In this document: positions 8,052 through 15,867 of the stretch, in pieces
Position numbering within the stretch: the first letter of the stretch is position 1
How the letters are laid out: each line of letters opens with the position of its first letter
From: an uncultured Lachnospiraceae bacterium
Lineage (GTDB): Bacteria; Bacillota; Clostridia; Lachnospirales; Lachnospiraceae
Length of the DNA: 64,000 nt
NCBI GenBank assembly: GCA_934351835.1
Contig: CAKRJP010000005.1
Coordinates: forward strand, 62,001-126,000
Reading direction: 5' to 3'
Position numbers and translations under genes: made by a program
The notes under the pieces: model-generated
What the model was told of the DNA's origin: nothing
The model's input: only the letters and a program-made list of their open reading frames with translations
Database searches by the model: none

Positions 8052-8077
8052 CATCATGTTTCTTTATCTTACTTTTA

Positions 8078-9385
8078 TTATTTCTTAAAGAAATCTGGAA
8101 TCTTAATGCTCTGCTCTTTCACCTTGCTTGTAGGTGTTCTTGGTGTATCTAATGTAGGCATTGTTCCACCGGAAGTTCTTCTGGTCTCCGTCTCTCTTGC
8201 TGTATGCGTCGGAGCTGTTCCAAAATCAGCTCGTGGAGTACGTTGTGTCTGAGTATGTGTTGCATACTGTGACTGTGCTGTATGTGTTGCATACTGCGGC
8301 TGAGAAGAATATGGATTTGCCTGTCTCATTGTCGGAGCTGTTCTCTCATATCCTTGAGCATTCTGCTGCGACTGAGGAATCGGACTTCTTCCCGGGTTCT
8401 CAAGTCTTGCTTTTAACTTGGATGCACTTCCTCCAACATTGTGTAATCCTGTTGCAATAACAGTGATTGTAGCTTCATCAGCTCTTGAATCATCGTACAT
8501 AGCACCAAAGATGATGTTTGCATCTTCTCCTGCAAGATCCTGTACATATTCAGCTGCATCAGATGCATCCATAAGTGTGATATCACCAGATACATTGATA
8601 ATAACGTGAGATGCTCCTGCAATGGTTGTCTCAAGAAGAGGGCTGGCAACTGCCTGTTTCACAGCCTCAATTGCTTTATCATCACCGCGTCCCTGACCAA
8701 TACCGATATGTGCAATACCCTTGTCTGTCATAACAGTCTGAACATCTGCAAAGTCAAGGTTGATCAGTGAAGGTACATTAATCAGGTCTGTGATACCCTG
8801 AATACCCTGCTGTAATACCTCGTCCGCTTTCTTCAAAGCCTCTGGCATAGTAGTACGTCTGTCAACAACCTCTAACAATTTGTCATTTGGAATAACAATC
8901 AGAGTATCAACGCTTTCTTTTAATTTTTCAATTCCACCAAGAGCGTTGTTCATACGAGTCTTTGACTCAAAACGGAAAGGTTTCGTCACAACACCAACTG
9001 TCAGCGAGCCCTGTTCCTTAGCAATACGTGCTACAACAGGGGTAGCTCCTGTACCGGTTCCGCCACCCATACCACAGGTAACGAATACCATATCAGCACC
9101 TTTCAATGCTGCAGCAATCTCTTCTGAGCTCTCCTCTGCAGCTTTCTCACCAATCTCCGGACGGGCACCTGCTCCCAATCCCTTGGTAATCTTTTCTCCG
9201 ATCTGCATCAGTGTCGGAGCCTTACAAAGCTGTAATGCCTGTTTATCTGTATTAATTGCAATAAATTCAACACCGGCAATCTGCTCGTCGATCATTCGGT
9301 TGACAGCATTGTTACCGCCTCCGCCGACTCCAACAACTATAATCTTTGCCGCTGCTTCTGATTCATTTGTTTTAATTTCTAGCAA
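8078..9385 (-). CDS. ftsZ: Cell division protein FtsZ
   Basis: Tubulin-like GTPase forming the division ring. It has 435 residues from a TTG start at 9385, chosen because AAAGGAGG lies eight bases ahead and the product begins MLEIKTNESEAAAKI; open codons further upstream have no ribosome site. GTP contacts include VGVGGGGNNAVNRM and the tubulin signature GGGTGTGATPVVA. NTDKQAL and the T7 loop NLDFADVQTVM are present. After the core comes an unstructured Gln/Thr-rich linker and the conserved C-terminal peptide IKIPDFFKK, which docks to FtsA/SepF-type partners. No ftsA is present in the window. Confidence 0.97.
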   Translation of the reverse strand: MLEIKTNESEAAAKIIVVGVGGGGNNAVNRMIDEQIAGVEFIAINTDKQALQLCKAPTLMQIGEKITKGLGAGARPEIGEKAAEESSEEIAAALKGADMVFVTCGMGGGTGTGATPVVARIAKEQGSLTVGVVTKPFRFESKTRMNNALGGIEKLKESVDTLIVIPNDKLLEVVDRRTTMPEALKKADEVLQQGIQGITDLINVPSLINLDFADVQTVMTDKGIAHIGIGQGRGDDKAIEAVKQAVASPLLETTIAGASHVIINVSGDITLMDASDAAEYVQDLAGEDANIIFGAMYDDSRADEATITVIATGLHNVGGSASKLKARLENPGRSPIPQSQQNAQGYERTAPTMRQANPYSSQPQYATHTAQSQYATHTQTQRTPRADFGTAPTHTARETETRRTSGGTMPTLDTPRTPTSKVKEQSIKIPDFFKK

Positions 9386-9470
9386 GGGTTTCTCCTCCTT
9401 TGTTATCCTTATAATTATATTATACATCCCACAAGCAAATGAAATGTGTTCTCTTTGCCATATATACTAT

Positions 9471-9499
9471 ATAATATAGAGTTTCGTGCAAAATATCAA
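9471..9499 (-). promoter_or_regulatory. Sigma-A-type promoter for ftsZ
   Basis: Minus strand: -35 TTGATA (9499-9494), 17 bases, -10 TATTAT (9476-9471), about 85 bases ahead of the ftsZ start. It would let ftsZ be made independently of the upstream dcw genes. Confidence 0.55.
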
Positions 9500-9547
9500 T
9501 AGAAATTTAGCCTTTTTATTCATTTTTTTGCAACAATTCCGCCACTT

Positions 9548-10552
9548 TTAATAGCCTTCTGTCCCTGAATAATCATATCCACTGTCGTAGTAGCTTCCAT
9601 CATCATAAGTGCCATCACTGTAACTTCCTGAAGTATCGTAATCCCCGGAACTGTCATACAGGCCGGAATCATAGTAATTGCCTTCTTCATCATACCATCC
9701 GGCGCCATCGTATAAATTCATATCAGAACCATCCCATGTATACAGATCCGAGTTACTCTGGTCATCTGCATTTTCGTCTGAATCAGAATCATCCTTTTTA
9801 CTCTTTTCCTTCTCTTTTTCAAAAGTGATTGCTTTAGCGGAAGAAGCATAATTTTCCAGATGAAGCGTCCCTTTTTCCCCGGAAAGCTTCTCTAAAATCG
9901 GTTTGATCTGCGCAATCTGCTCGGATGTCACCTTATTTCCCAAGGATACGCAAATATCTCCGATATATAAATTGATCGTGCTCTTTTCATAAACGATTTT
10001 GTCAGGAATAAGTTCATACTTCTTAATTTCTCTGGAAGTTGTCAGGATTTCCTCAAAAATCTTACTTTTATCACATGTAAGTTTCTTATACAGTTTGATA
10101 TTTTTAATTGTCACCCCTTCAATGCTCGGTAAATTTTCATTTAATTTTTCGGAAATCTTTACGACCAGCCCATCCTTATCAAAATACGCATACTTCTTTC
10201 CTTTTTTCACATAACCGATAATCGGTTTTTCTTTTACTGTCACACTTAGCGTCCATGGATTCTTCAGACTTACATTCATCTCATCCATACAGGCCAGCTT
10301 CGTTCCATGTCCGGTCTTATATTTTGCCAGCACATACAAGGTATTAATCTCATAGGGATTCTCCAATACCGTATTTCTGATATCTCCGGTACTGCAATAA
10401 TCATTTCCTGAAACTTCAACGTCTTGTGTATAAAATAAAACTAATATGCCAAGAATCACCGTCATAATCGTAAGCAGCATCACGACCATCGCATAAAGGC
10501 GATGATTTTTCTTTCGCTTTTTATGAGTTTTCTTCTGATTCTCTTTTTCCAT
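9548..10552 (-). CDS. ftsQ: Cell division protein FtsQ/DivIB with Asp/Tyr-rich tail
   Basis: Divisome membrane protein, 334 residues. A basic cytoplasmic N-terminus (KKTHKKRKKNHR) leads to one membrane helix at about 19-42. The POTRA region follows (VEVSGNDYCSTGDIRNTV), then the beta domain containing NPWTLSVTVKEKPIIGYV. Position between ftsW and ftsZ supports the call. From about residue 245 to the end there is a long, low-complexity tail rich in Asp, Ser, Tyr and Gly (YDSGLYDSSGDYDTSG), not part of standard FtsQ and similar in style to tails on other envelope proteins in this window. Confidence 0.88.
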   Translation of the reverse strand: MEKENQKKTHKKRKKNHRLYAMVVMLLTIMTVILGILVLFYTQDVEVSGNDYCSTGDIRNTVLENPYEINTLYVLAKYKTGHGTKLACMDEMNVSLKNPWTLSVTVKEKPIIGYVKKGKKYAYFDKDGLVVKISEKLNENLPSIEGVTIKNIKLYKKLTCDKSKIFEEILTTSREIKKYELIPDKIVYEKSTINLYIGDICVSLGNKVTSEQIAQIKPILEKLSGEKGTLHLENYASSAKAITFEKEKEKSKKDDSDSDENADDQSNSDLYTWDGSDMNLYDGAGWYDEEGNYYDSGLYDSSGDYDTSGSYSDGTYDDGSYYDSGYDYSGTEGY

Positions 10553-10569
10553 CTGTCTACTGCTCCTTT

Positions 10570-11664
10570 TTATATCTCCGTATATTTTACCAGAGAAGAT
10601 ACGCTCAGTACAAGCCCCATTTCCACCATTAAAAAAACTACAGATGTACCTCCATAGCTGATAAACGGCAGCGTAATCCCTGTATTTGGGATGCTGTTTG
10701 TCACTACTGCCACATTTAAAATGACCTGGATCATCATATGTGCCATTGCGCCACCCGCGATCAATGTTCCAAACAGATCAGGTGCACGCCAGGCAATCAC
10801 AAAAAATCTCCAGATAATGATCAAAAACAAGAGCAGTATCAGCCCGGCTCCCATCAGTCCCAGTTCTTCACAAATAATTGAAAATATCATATCATTCTGT
10901 GCCTCCGGCACAAAGCCCAGTTTCTGAATACTGTTTCCAAGCCCTCTTCCAAATAATCCACCGGAACCGATAGCATAGAGTCCCTGCATAGTCTGGTAAC
11001 CTTTCTCAAAATTCTCCGGGTGTCTCCAGATTGCCAGCCGCTCCAATCGGTAACTCTCCAGTGCAAGAAAGACCGCCATAAATCCAATTCCCATCGTCCC
11101 CATTACAATAAACTGTCCATACTTCGGACTTGCCACAAAGATCAAAATAACCGCAATCCCAAGAATGATAATCGCTGTACTTAAGTTATTGCTTCCCACT
11201 AGCCCTACAATTGGCAAAACTACCACCAGAATTTTGAACATCGTAGAAAAGCGATGCATTGTTTTAATATTTTTTGTCACCAGATATGACAGAAATAAAA
11301 TGACTGCGACCTTTGCATACTCTGAAGGCTGAAACGAAACGGGTCCAAAAGACAGCCATCTTTTGGACCCGTTATATTCATCGCCGACAACCAACACTAA
11401 CAGCGATAATATCAATGATATCAAGTATCCCAGCACTGCAAACTTTTTCCAGTAATGGTAATCAATCTGTGCTGTCACATACACACAGGCAATTCCAAGC
11501 AACGTAGCAAACAGTTGCTTTTTTAAATAATAAAACGAATCGTGGAACTTTACTGCTCCGTTATAGGCACTTGTGCTGTACAAAATCACAAGCCCGACAA
11601 CATTCAGGAGAGTAAGTGCCAGAATAAGTATCAGATCATACCTCTTTTTCACAGGCTGTTCCAA
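10570..11664 (-). CDS. ftsW: FtsW/RodA/SpoVE-family peptidoglycan glycosyltransferase (copy 1)
   Basis: SEDS-family lipid II polymerase, 364 residues with about ten membrane helices. Characteristic pieces: VILYSTSAYNG, KRWLSFGPVSFQPSEYAKVA, YQTMQGLYAIGSGGLFGRG, and the C-terminal LPFISYGGTSVVFLMVEMG. It works with a class B penicillin-binding protein at the septum or, if the SpoVE type, during cortex synthesis. It lies between murD and ftsQ with short gaps, in the dcw operon. A second paralogue lies at 21455-22633; sequence alone does not tell which is vegetative and which is sporulation-specific. Confidence 0.93.
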   Translation of the reverse strand: MEQPVKKRYDLILILALTLLNVVGLVILYSTSAYNGAVKFHDSFYYLKKQLFATLLGIACVYVTAQIDYHYWKKFAVLGYLISLILSLLVLVVGDEYNGSKRWLSFGPVSFQPSEYAKVAVILFLSYLVTKNIKTMHRFSTMFKILVVVLPIVGLVGSNNLSTAIIILGIAVILIFVASPKYGQFIVMGTMGIGFMAVFLALESYRLERLAIWRHPENFEKGYQTMQGLYAIGSGGLFGRGLGNSIQKLGFVPEAQNDMIFSIICEELGLMGAGLILLLFLIIIWRFFVIAWRAPDLFGTLIAGGAMAHMMIQVILNVAVVTNSIPNTGITLPFISYGGTSVVFLMVEMGLVLSVSSLVKYTEI

Positions 11665-11677
11665 TCCATTTCACTCC

Positions 11678-13030
11678 TTATAGGGAATTTACAATTTCTT
11701 TAAATCTCTCACCACGCACTTCATAGTTCGGGAACATTCCCCAACTCGCACATGCAGGTGATAACAATACAGCATCTCCTGGTTGTGCAAGTTCTGCTGC
11801 CTTAAGTACGGCCTCCTCAAATGTATCTGCATACATATAATCAGCAAAACCACATTTTTCTGCGTCCTTTGCGATTTTCTCTCTGGTCGCTCCGATCAGG
11901 ATCAATTTCTTTACTTTGCCATCAAAACTATTGATCCATTCCGTATATTCCGAATTTTTATCATAGCCGCCTCCAATCAAAACTGTCGGGCGGTTCATTG
12001 CCTGAATTCCGCGAATCGCAGCATCCGGATTTGTACCCTTTGAATCATTATAATATGCAACTCCATGTTTTTCTGTTACATATTCGATTCTATGTTCCAC
12101 TCCTTTAAAGGCTTTTACAGTCTCACGGATTACTTCTGCCGGCACTCCATATGCCATTGCCATTGCAGCGGCTGCCATTACATTCTCATAGTTGTGTGTA
12201 CCAAGAATCTGCAGTTCATCTATGTTACAGATCTTCACTTCGGAATCCCATTTGTAGATAATATCTCCGTTATCCAAATAGATACCTTTATCTAGTTTAC
12301 GCCGGCTGCTGAAATATATAACCTGTGCTTTTAAATTTTCTCCAAATTCTCTGGTAAGCTTGTCCTCATAATTCAGCACACAGTAATCAGACTCTGTCTG
12401 ATTATTTGCAATATTCTTCTTTGCTGCCACATAAGCTTCCATCGTATGATGCCGGTTCAGATGATCCGGTGTAAAGTTCAAAATTGCACTTACCTTTGGT
12501 CTGAATGTTACAATACTCTCCAGCTGAAAACTGCTCATCTCAGCCACAATCACCGTATCCTCATCTGTCTTGTCTGCGATTGTCGTATACGGATTGCCGA
12601 TATTTCCCACCACATATACCTTGTCCTGATAATTTTTCATAATCTCACCAAGAAGTGTTGTGGTCGTTGTCTTTCCATTGGTTCCCGTAATTGCAAGCAC
12701 ATTACCTTTACTGTATGTATATGCAAGTTCAATCTCTCCAATAATCTTGATGCCTTTCTCTCGCATCTGATTCACAAGCGGAAGATCTGTCGGAACTCCC
12801 GGACTTAAAACCACCAGATCCAACTCATCTAATACTTGCTCCGGAAACGCTCCAAGAATAATCTCTGCTTTGCTTCCTTCTTCTAACTTTGCTCTGACAT
12901 CTGCCTCAACAAGTTTGTCATTTCCATCATATAAGACAACCTCGGCTCCTTCTAACTCTAAAAGGTGTACCGCACCTATTCCGCTGATACCGGAACCAAA
13001 TACCAGAACTTTTTTATCTGCAACTTTCAT
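11678..13030 (-). CDS. murD: UDP-MurNAc-L-alanine:D-glutamate ligase
   Basis: Adds D-Glu to UDP-MurNAc-L-Ala in cytoplasmic peptidoglycan precursor synthesis. It has 450 residues, the typical MurD length. A Rossmann N-terminal domain starts KKVLVFGSGISGIGAVHLLE; the ATP loop is ITGTNGKTTTTTL; further Mur ligase motifs are NFTPDHLNRHHTM and YYNDSKGTNPDA, and the C-terminal domain has LIGGGYDKN and LLSPACASWGMFPNY. The mraY stop overlaps its GGAGGAG ribosome site, showing tight coupling. Confidence 0.97.
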   Translation of the reverse strand: MKVADKKVLVFGSGISGIGAVHLLELEGAEVVLYDGNDKLVEADVRAKLEEGSKAEIILGAFPEQVLDELDLVVLSPGVPTDLPLVNQMREKGIKIIGEIELAYTYSKGNVLAITGTNGKTTTTTLLGEIMKNYQDKVYVVGNIGNPYTTIADKTDEDTVIVAEMSSFQLESIVTFRPKVSAILNFTPDHLNRHHTMEAYVAAKKNIANNQTESDYCVLNYEDKLTREFGENLKAQVIYFSSRRKLDKGIYLDNGDIIYKWDSEVKICNIDELQILGTHNYENVMAAAAMAMAYGVPAEVIRETVKAFKGVEHRIEYVTEKHGVAYYNDSKGTNPDAAIRGIQAMNRPTVLIGGGYDKNSEYTEWINSFDGKVKKLILIGATREKIAKDAEKCGFADYMYADTFEEAVLKAAELAQPGDAVLLSPACASWGMFPNYEVRGERFKEIVNSL

Positions 13031-13039
13031 ATTCTCCTC

Positions 13040-13996
13040 CTACATGGCCATCAGTGCAATCAGGCATAACAATGCTGTGATGATTGAAAATACTGCAACA
13101 ACTCTCGTCTCTGACCATCCACATAATTCAAAATGATGATGGATCGGTGCCATCTTGAAAAATCTCTTTCCACCAGTTTTCTTAAAATAGGTTACCTGAA
13201 TCATAACTGATAAAACTTCTACCAGATAAATCAAACCTACAATAATAATAAATATCGGCATTTGAAGCATATATGCGGTAGACGCAACAAATCCCCCAAG
13301 CGCCAGAGAACCTGTATCTCCCATGAACACACTGGCAGGATATACATTAAACAGCAGAAATCCAAGAAGTGCTCCCACAACCGCACAGGTCACCGGCTCA
13401 ATGCCACTCTTTGTCCCAATCGCTACAACTGTAAAGAATGTAGCTACCAGTACTGTTACACTAGATGCCAGTCCATCCAGACCATCTGTAAAATTCACAC
13501 CGTTAACCGTTCCTATTACTGCGATAAAAAGTAGCGGGATTGCCAGCCATCCGATATTCAGATATTTGCCTCCCGAAAATGGGATCAGCATCGCCAGCGA
13601 TACGTCTGTGAATTTTACCAGATAAAATGCAAAAATCGCAGTCACTACGATCTGTAGTGCCATCTTTTGCTTCGGATACAATCCGTCTGAACGTTTCATT
13701 ACAACTTTTAAATAATCATCTAAAAATCCAATCATTCCAAATCCTAATGTAACAAATAAGATTGGGATAATCTTTGGATAATCTTTAATATAGAATACCG
13801 ATGTCACTACCACGCTGAGCAGAATGATCACGCCACCCATTGTCGGGGTTCCTGCTTTTTTTAAATGCGACTGAACTCCTTCTTCACGCTCCGTCTGTCC
13901 CATCTTCATTCTTCTAAGTATCGGAATAATCACCGGCCCCATCACTGCACTCAGTGCAAATGCGATTAATACCGGAATAAATACTGTGTAATCCAT
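13040..13996 (-). CDS. mraY: Phospho-MurNAc-pentapeptide transferase
   Basis: Membrane enzyme that makes lipid I from UDP-MurNAc-pentapeptide and undecaprenyl phosphate. It has 318 residues with about ten membrane helices. Catalytic region motifs are GFLDDYLKV, VNFTDGLDGLA and FMGDTGSLALGG, and the C-terminal KMAPIHHHFE is the conserved histidine loop. It follows the SpoVD-like gene after 74 bases and runs directly into murD. Confidence 0.97.
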   Translation of the reverse strand: MDYTVFIPVLIAFALSAVMGPVIIPILRRMKMGQTEREEGVQSHLKKAGTPTMGGVIILLSVVVTSVFYIKDYPKIIPILFVTLGFGMIGFLDDYLKVVMKRSDGLYPKQKMALQIVVTAIFAFYLVKFTDVSLAMLIPFSGGKYLNIGWLAIPLLFIAVIGTVNGVNFTDGLDGLASSVTVLVATFFTVVAIGTKSGIEPVTCAVVGALLGFLLFNVYPASVFMGDTGSLALGGFVASTAYMLQMPIFIIIVGLIYLVEVLSVMIQVTYFKKTGGKRFFKMAPIHHHFELCGWSETRVVAVFSIITALLCLIALMAM

Positions 13997-14070
13997 AATC
14001 CACCTCTTTATTTCTTTTGTATGGTTCTCATTGTCACATACCTATAACCTTTCATAGTATACTTCATTTT

Positions 14071-15795
14071 CTATTCTTTTTCAATGCCAAGATAAGGCAA
14101 TATATGTTCAAATATATCACCGATCACCGGAGCTGCAATGGTCCCCCCATAGTACACGCCCTGCGGATTATAGATAATGCACATTCCCAAAATCTGTGGA
14201 TCATCTGCCGGTGCAAATCCAATAAAAGAGGCGATATATTTATTTGCACTTCTAGGCAGTGTCTGAGATGTCGCAGTTTTCCCACCCACGCGATATCCTT
14301 CCACCTGTGCATTTTTTCCTCCGCCTTCCGCCACGACACTTTCCAATAACATCCGCATCGTATCAGAAGTTGCTTTCGACACGATATTTTTCTTTTCTGC
14401 ATACTGAAATTTCTTTACACTCTTTCCGCCTCCGTCTAATACTCGCATTCCGAAATGAGGTGTAACTCTTCTGCCTCCATTCACGATAGTACTCACTGTG
14501 GTCACCATCTGCATCGGTGTTACCTGAAATGACTGCCCAAAACTCATAGTTGCCAGTTCCACCAACCCGATATTTTCCTCCTGATGCATGATCGTCCCTG
14601 CCTCTCCCGGCAAATCTACATTTGTCAGATTCAGCAGTCCGAACTGCCTGAAATAATCATAAAAACGCTCCACTCCAAGCCTCAATCCGATTTCTATAAA
14701 TACTGGATTACAGGAGTTTTGAATACCTTGCACAAAGGTTTCTGATCCATGACCGCCAATCTTATGGCACCGGATTTTACGGTCCTCCACCACTTTATAT
14801 CCCGGACAATGAAAAGTATCTGTCGTCTTCACCACCCCCGCTTCCAGGCAGGCTGAGGCTGTCACCACTTTAAAGATTGATCCCGGCTCATAAGTATCAT
14901 TAATACAACCATTTCTCCACATCTGATTCAGCGCATCTTGTTTTTCCTCATCCGACAGATTACTATGATTCTTTGCGGAGTTTAATTCAAATGGATCATT
15001 CAAATTAAACTCCGGGATATTAACCATAGAATAAATCTCGCCATTTTGCGGGTTCATAAGAATAATTGCCACCTTATCAGCCTGCTTTTCTTCCATGACC
15101 TTTTCCGCCATCTGTTCGGCATAATTCTGGAGATTATAGTCCAGACTGATCTGTAATGTATTTCCCGCCACCGGTTCCACACGGACCTCTGCAATATCTT
15201 CCAGTTCGATTCCCCTCGCATCTGTAACAGTAAGTATTGTGCCATTCTTTCCTTTTAAATATTTTTCATATTCCACTTCCAGACCAATGATTCCCTGGTT
15301 ATCACCACCTGTAAATCCAAGTACCTTAGATGCCAGTTCGTTGTACGGATAATAACGCTTGAAGTCTTCATCCACTTTTACCCCGTCCAGTTCCAGATTC
15401 CGGATCTTATCCCCTGTCCCTTTATCTACATTCGTTTTTATCCGCTCTATCGAAGAAATTTTCTCCACTCTCTTCCGCACCTGGTCCTCGTCCATCTTCA
15501 GAATCTCCGAAAGTTTACGAATAACTTTCTCCGCGTCTGTAATCTGACTGTGAATTACAGATATCGTACACACCGTCCGGTTCGTCGCAAGAACCACACC
15601 GTTTCTGTCAATGATCTCACCTCTGGCGGCCTTGATTTCCCGTTCCCGTTCGTGCAAATCTTCTGCCAGTTCCTGATAATATTTTGCATCAAACACCATC
15701 AGATATACCAGCCGTCCTATCAGAAGAATTAACAATAGTAAAGCAATCAGAAAAACAATTAATAACTTCTTTTTATTATAGGTTTTATTTTTCAT
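14071..15795 (-). CDS. Class B penicillin-binding protein, SpoVD/FtsI type, with KTA motif
   Basis: Transpeptidase of septal or cortex peptidoglycan, 574 residues. One membrane helix lies at about 11-33, then the dimerisation domain (AARGEIIDRNGVVLAT), and the transpeptidase domain with the active serine in EPGSIFK (Ser near 306), NSC-N near 361, and GGKTATSQ near 506, where KTG is replaced by KTA. There is no PASTA domain. The ATG at 15795 is chosen: GAGG sits nine bases ahead, whereas an in-frame ATG at 15819 has no ribosome site. The ribosome site lies inside the terminator-like stem at 15800-15853. SpoVD is likely by position next to mraY but not proven. Confidence 0.88.
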   Translation of the reverse strand: MKNKTYNKKKLLIVFLIALLLLILLIGRLVYLMVFDAKYYQELAEDLHEREREIKAARGEIIDRNGVVLATNRTVCTISVIHSQITDAEKVIRKLSEILKMDEDQVRKRVEKISSIERIKTNVDKGTGDKIRNLELDGVKVDEDFKRYYPYNELASKVLGFTGGDNQGIIGLEVEYEKYLKGKNGTILTVTDARGIELEDIAEVRVEPVAGNTLQISLDYNLQNYAEQMAEKVMEEKQADKVAIILMNPQNGEIYSMVNIPEFNLNDPFELNSAKNHSNLSDEEKQDALNQMWRNGCINDTYEPGSIFKVVTASACLEAGVVKTTDTFHCPGYKVVEDRKIRCHKIGGHGSETFVQGIQNSCNPVFIEIGLRLGVERFYDYFRQFGLLNLTNVDLPGEAGTIMHQEENIGLVELATMSFGQSFQVTPMQMVTTVSTIVNGGRRVTPHFGMRVLDGGGKSVKKFQYAEKKNIVSKATSDTMRMLLESVVAEGGGKNAQVEGYRVGGKTATSQTLPRSANKYIASFIGFAPADDPQILGMCIIYNPQGVYYGGTIAAPVIGDIFEHILPYLGIEKE

Positions 15796-15799
15796 AAAA

Positions 15800-15853
15800 A
15801 ATAACCTCACAAAAGTCATTTTTATAATTTATTTTGACTTTTGTAAGGTTATT
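15800..15853 (-). terminator. Terminator or attenuator hairpin covering the next gene's ribosome site
   Basis: 19-bp inverted repeat with one G-U pair (arms 15835-15853 and 15800-15818; 16-base loop), followed on the minus strand by TTATTTTTT-type sequence just before the ATG at 15795. The second arm includes the GAGG of the downstream penicillin-binding-protein gene. It can end transcripts from ftsI and hide that ribosome site. Confidence 0.75.
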
Positions 15854-15867
15854 CACTTTTTTACATT

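Noticed and set aside
8007..8077. Possible T-box leader for trpS
   Set aside because: The gap to ftsZ is only about 70 bases and holds just a terminator-like hairpin; no T-box sequence is seen.
9386..9427. N-terminal extension of FtsZ by 14 codons
   Set aside because: The ribosome site AAAGGAGG is inside this stretch, so translation starts at TTG 9385.
8880..9479. Long plus-strand open frame opposite ftsZ
   Set aside because: It is a shadow of the Gly/Ala-rich ftsZ code; no ribosome site and no recognisable protein.
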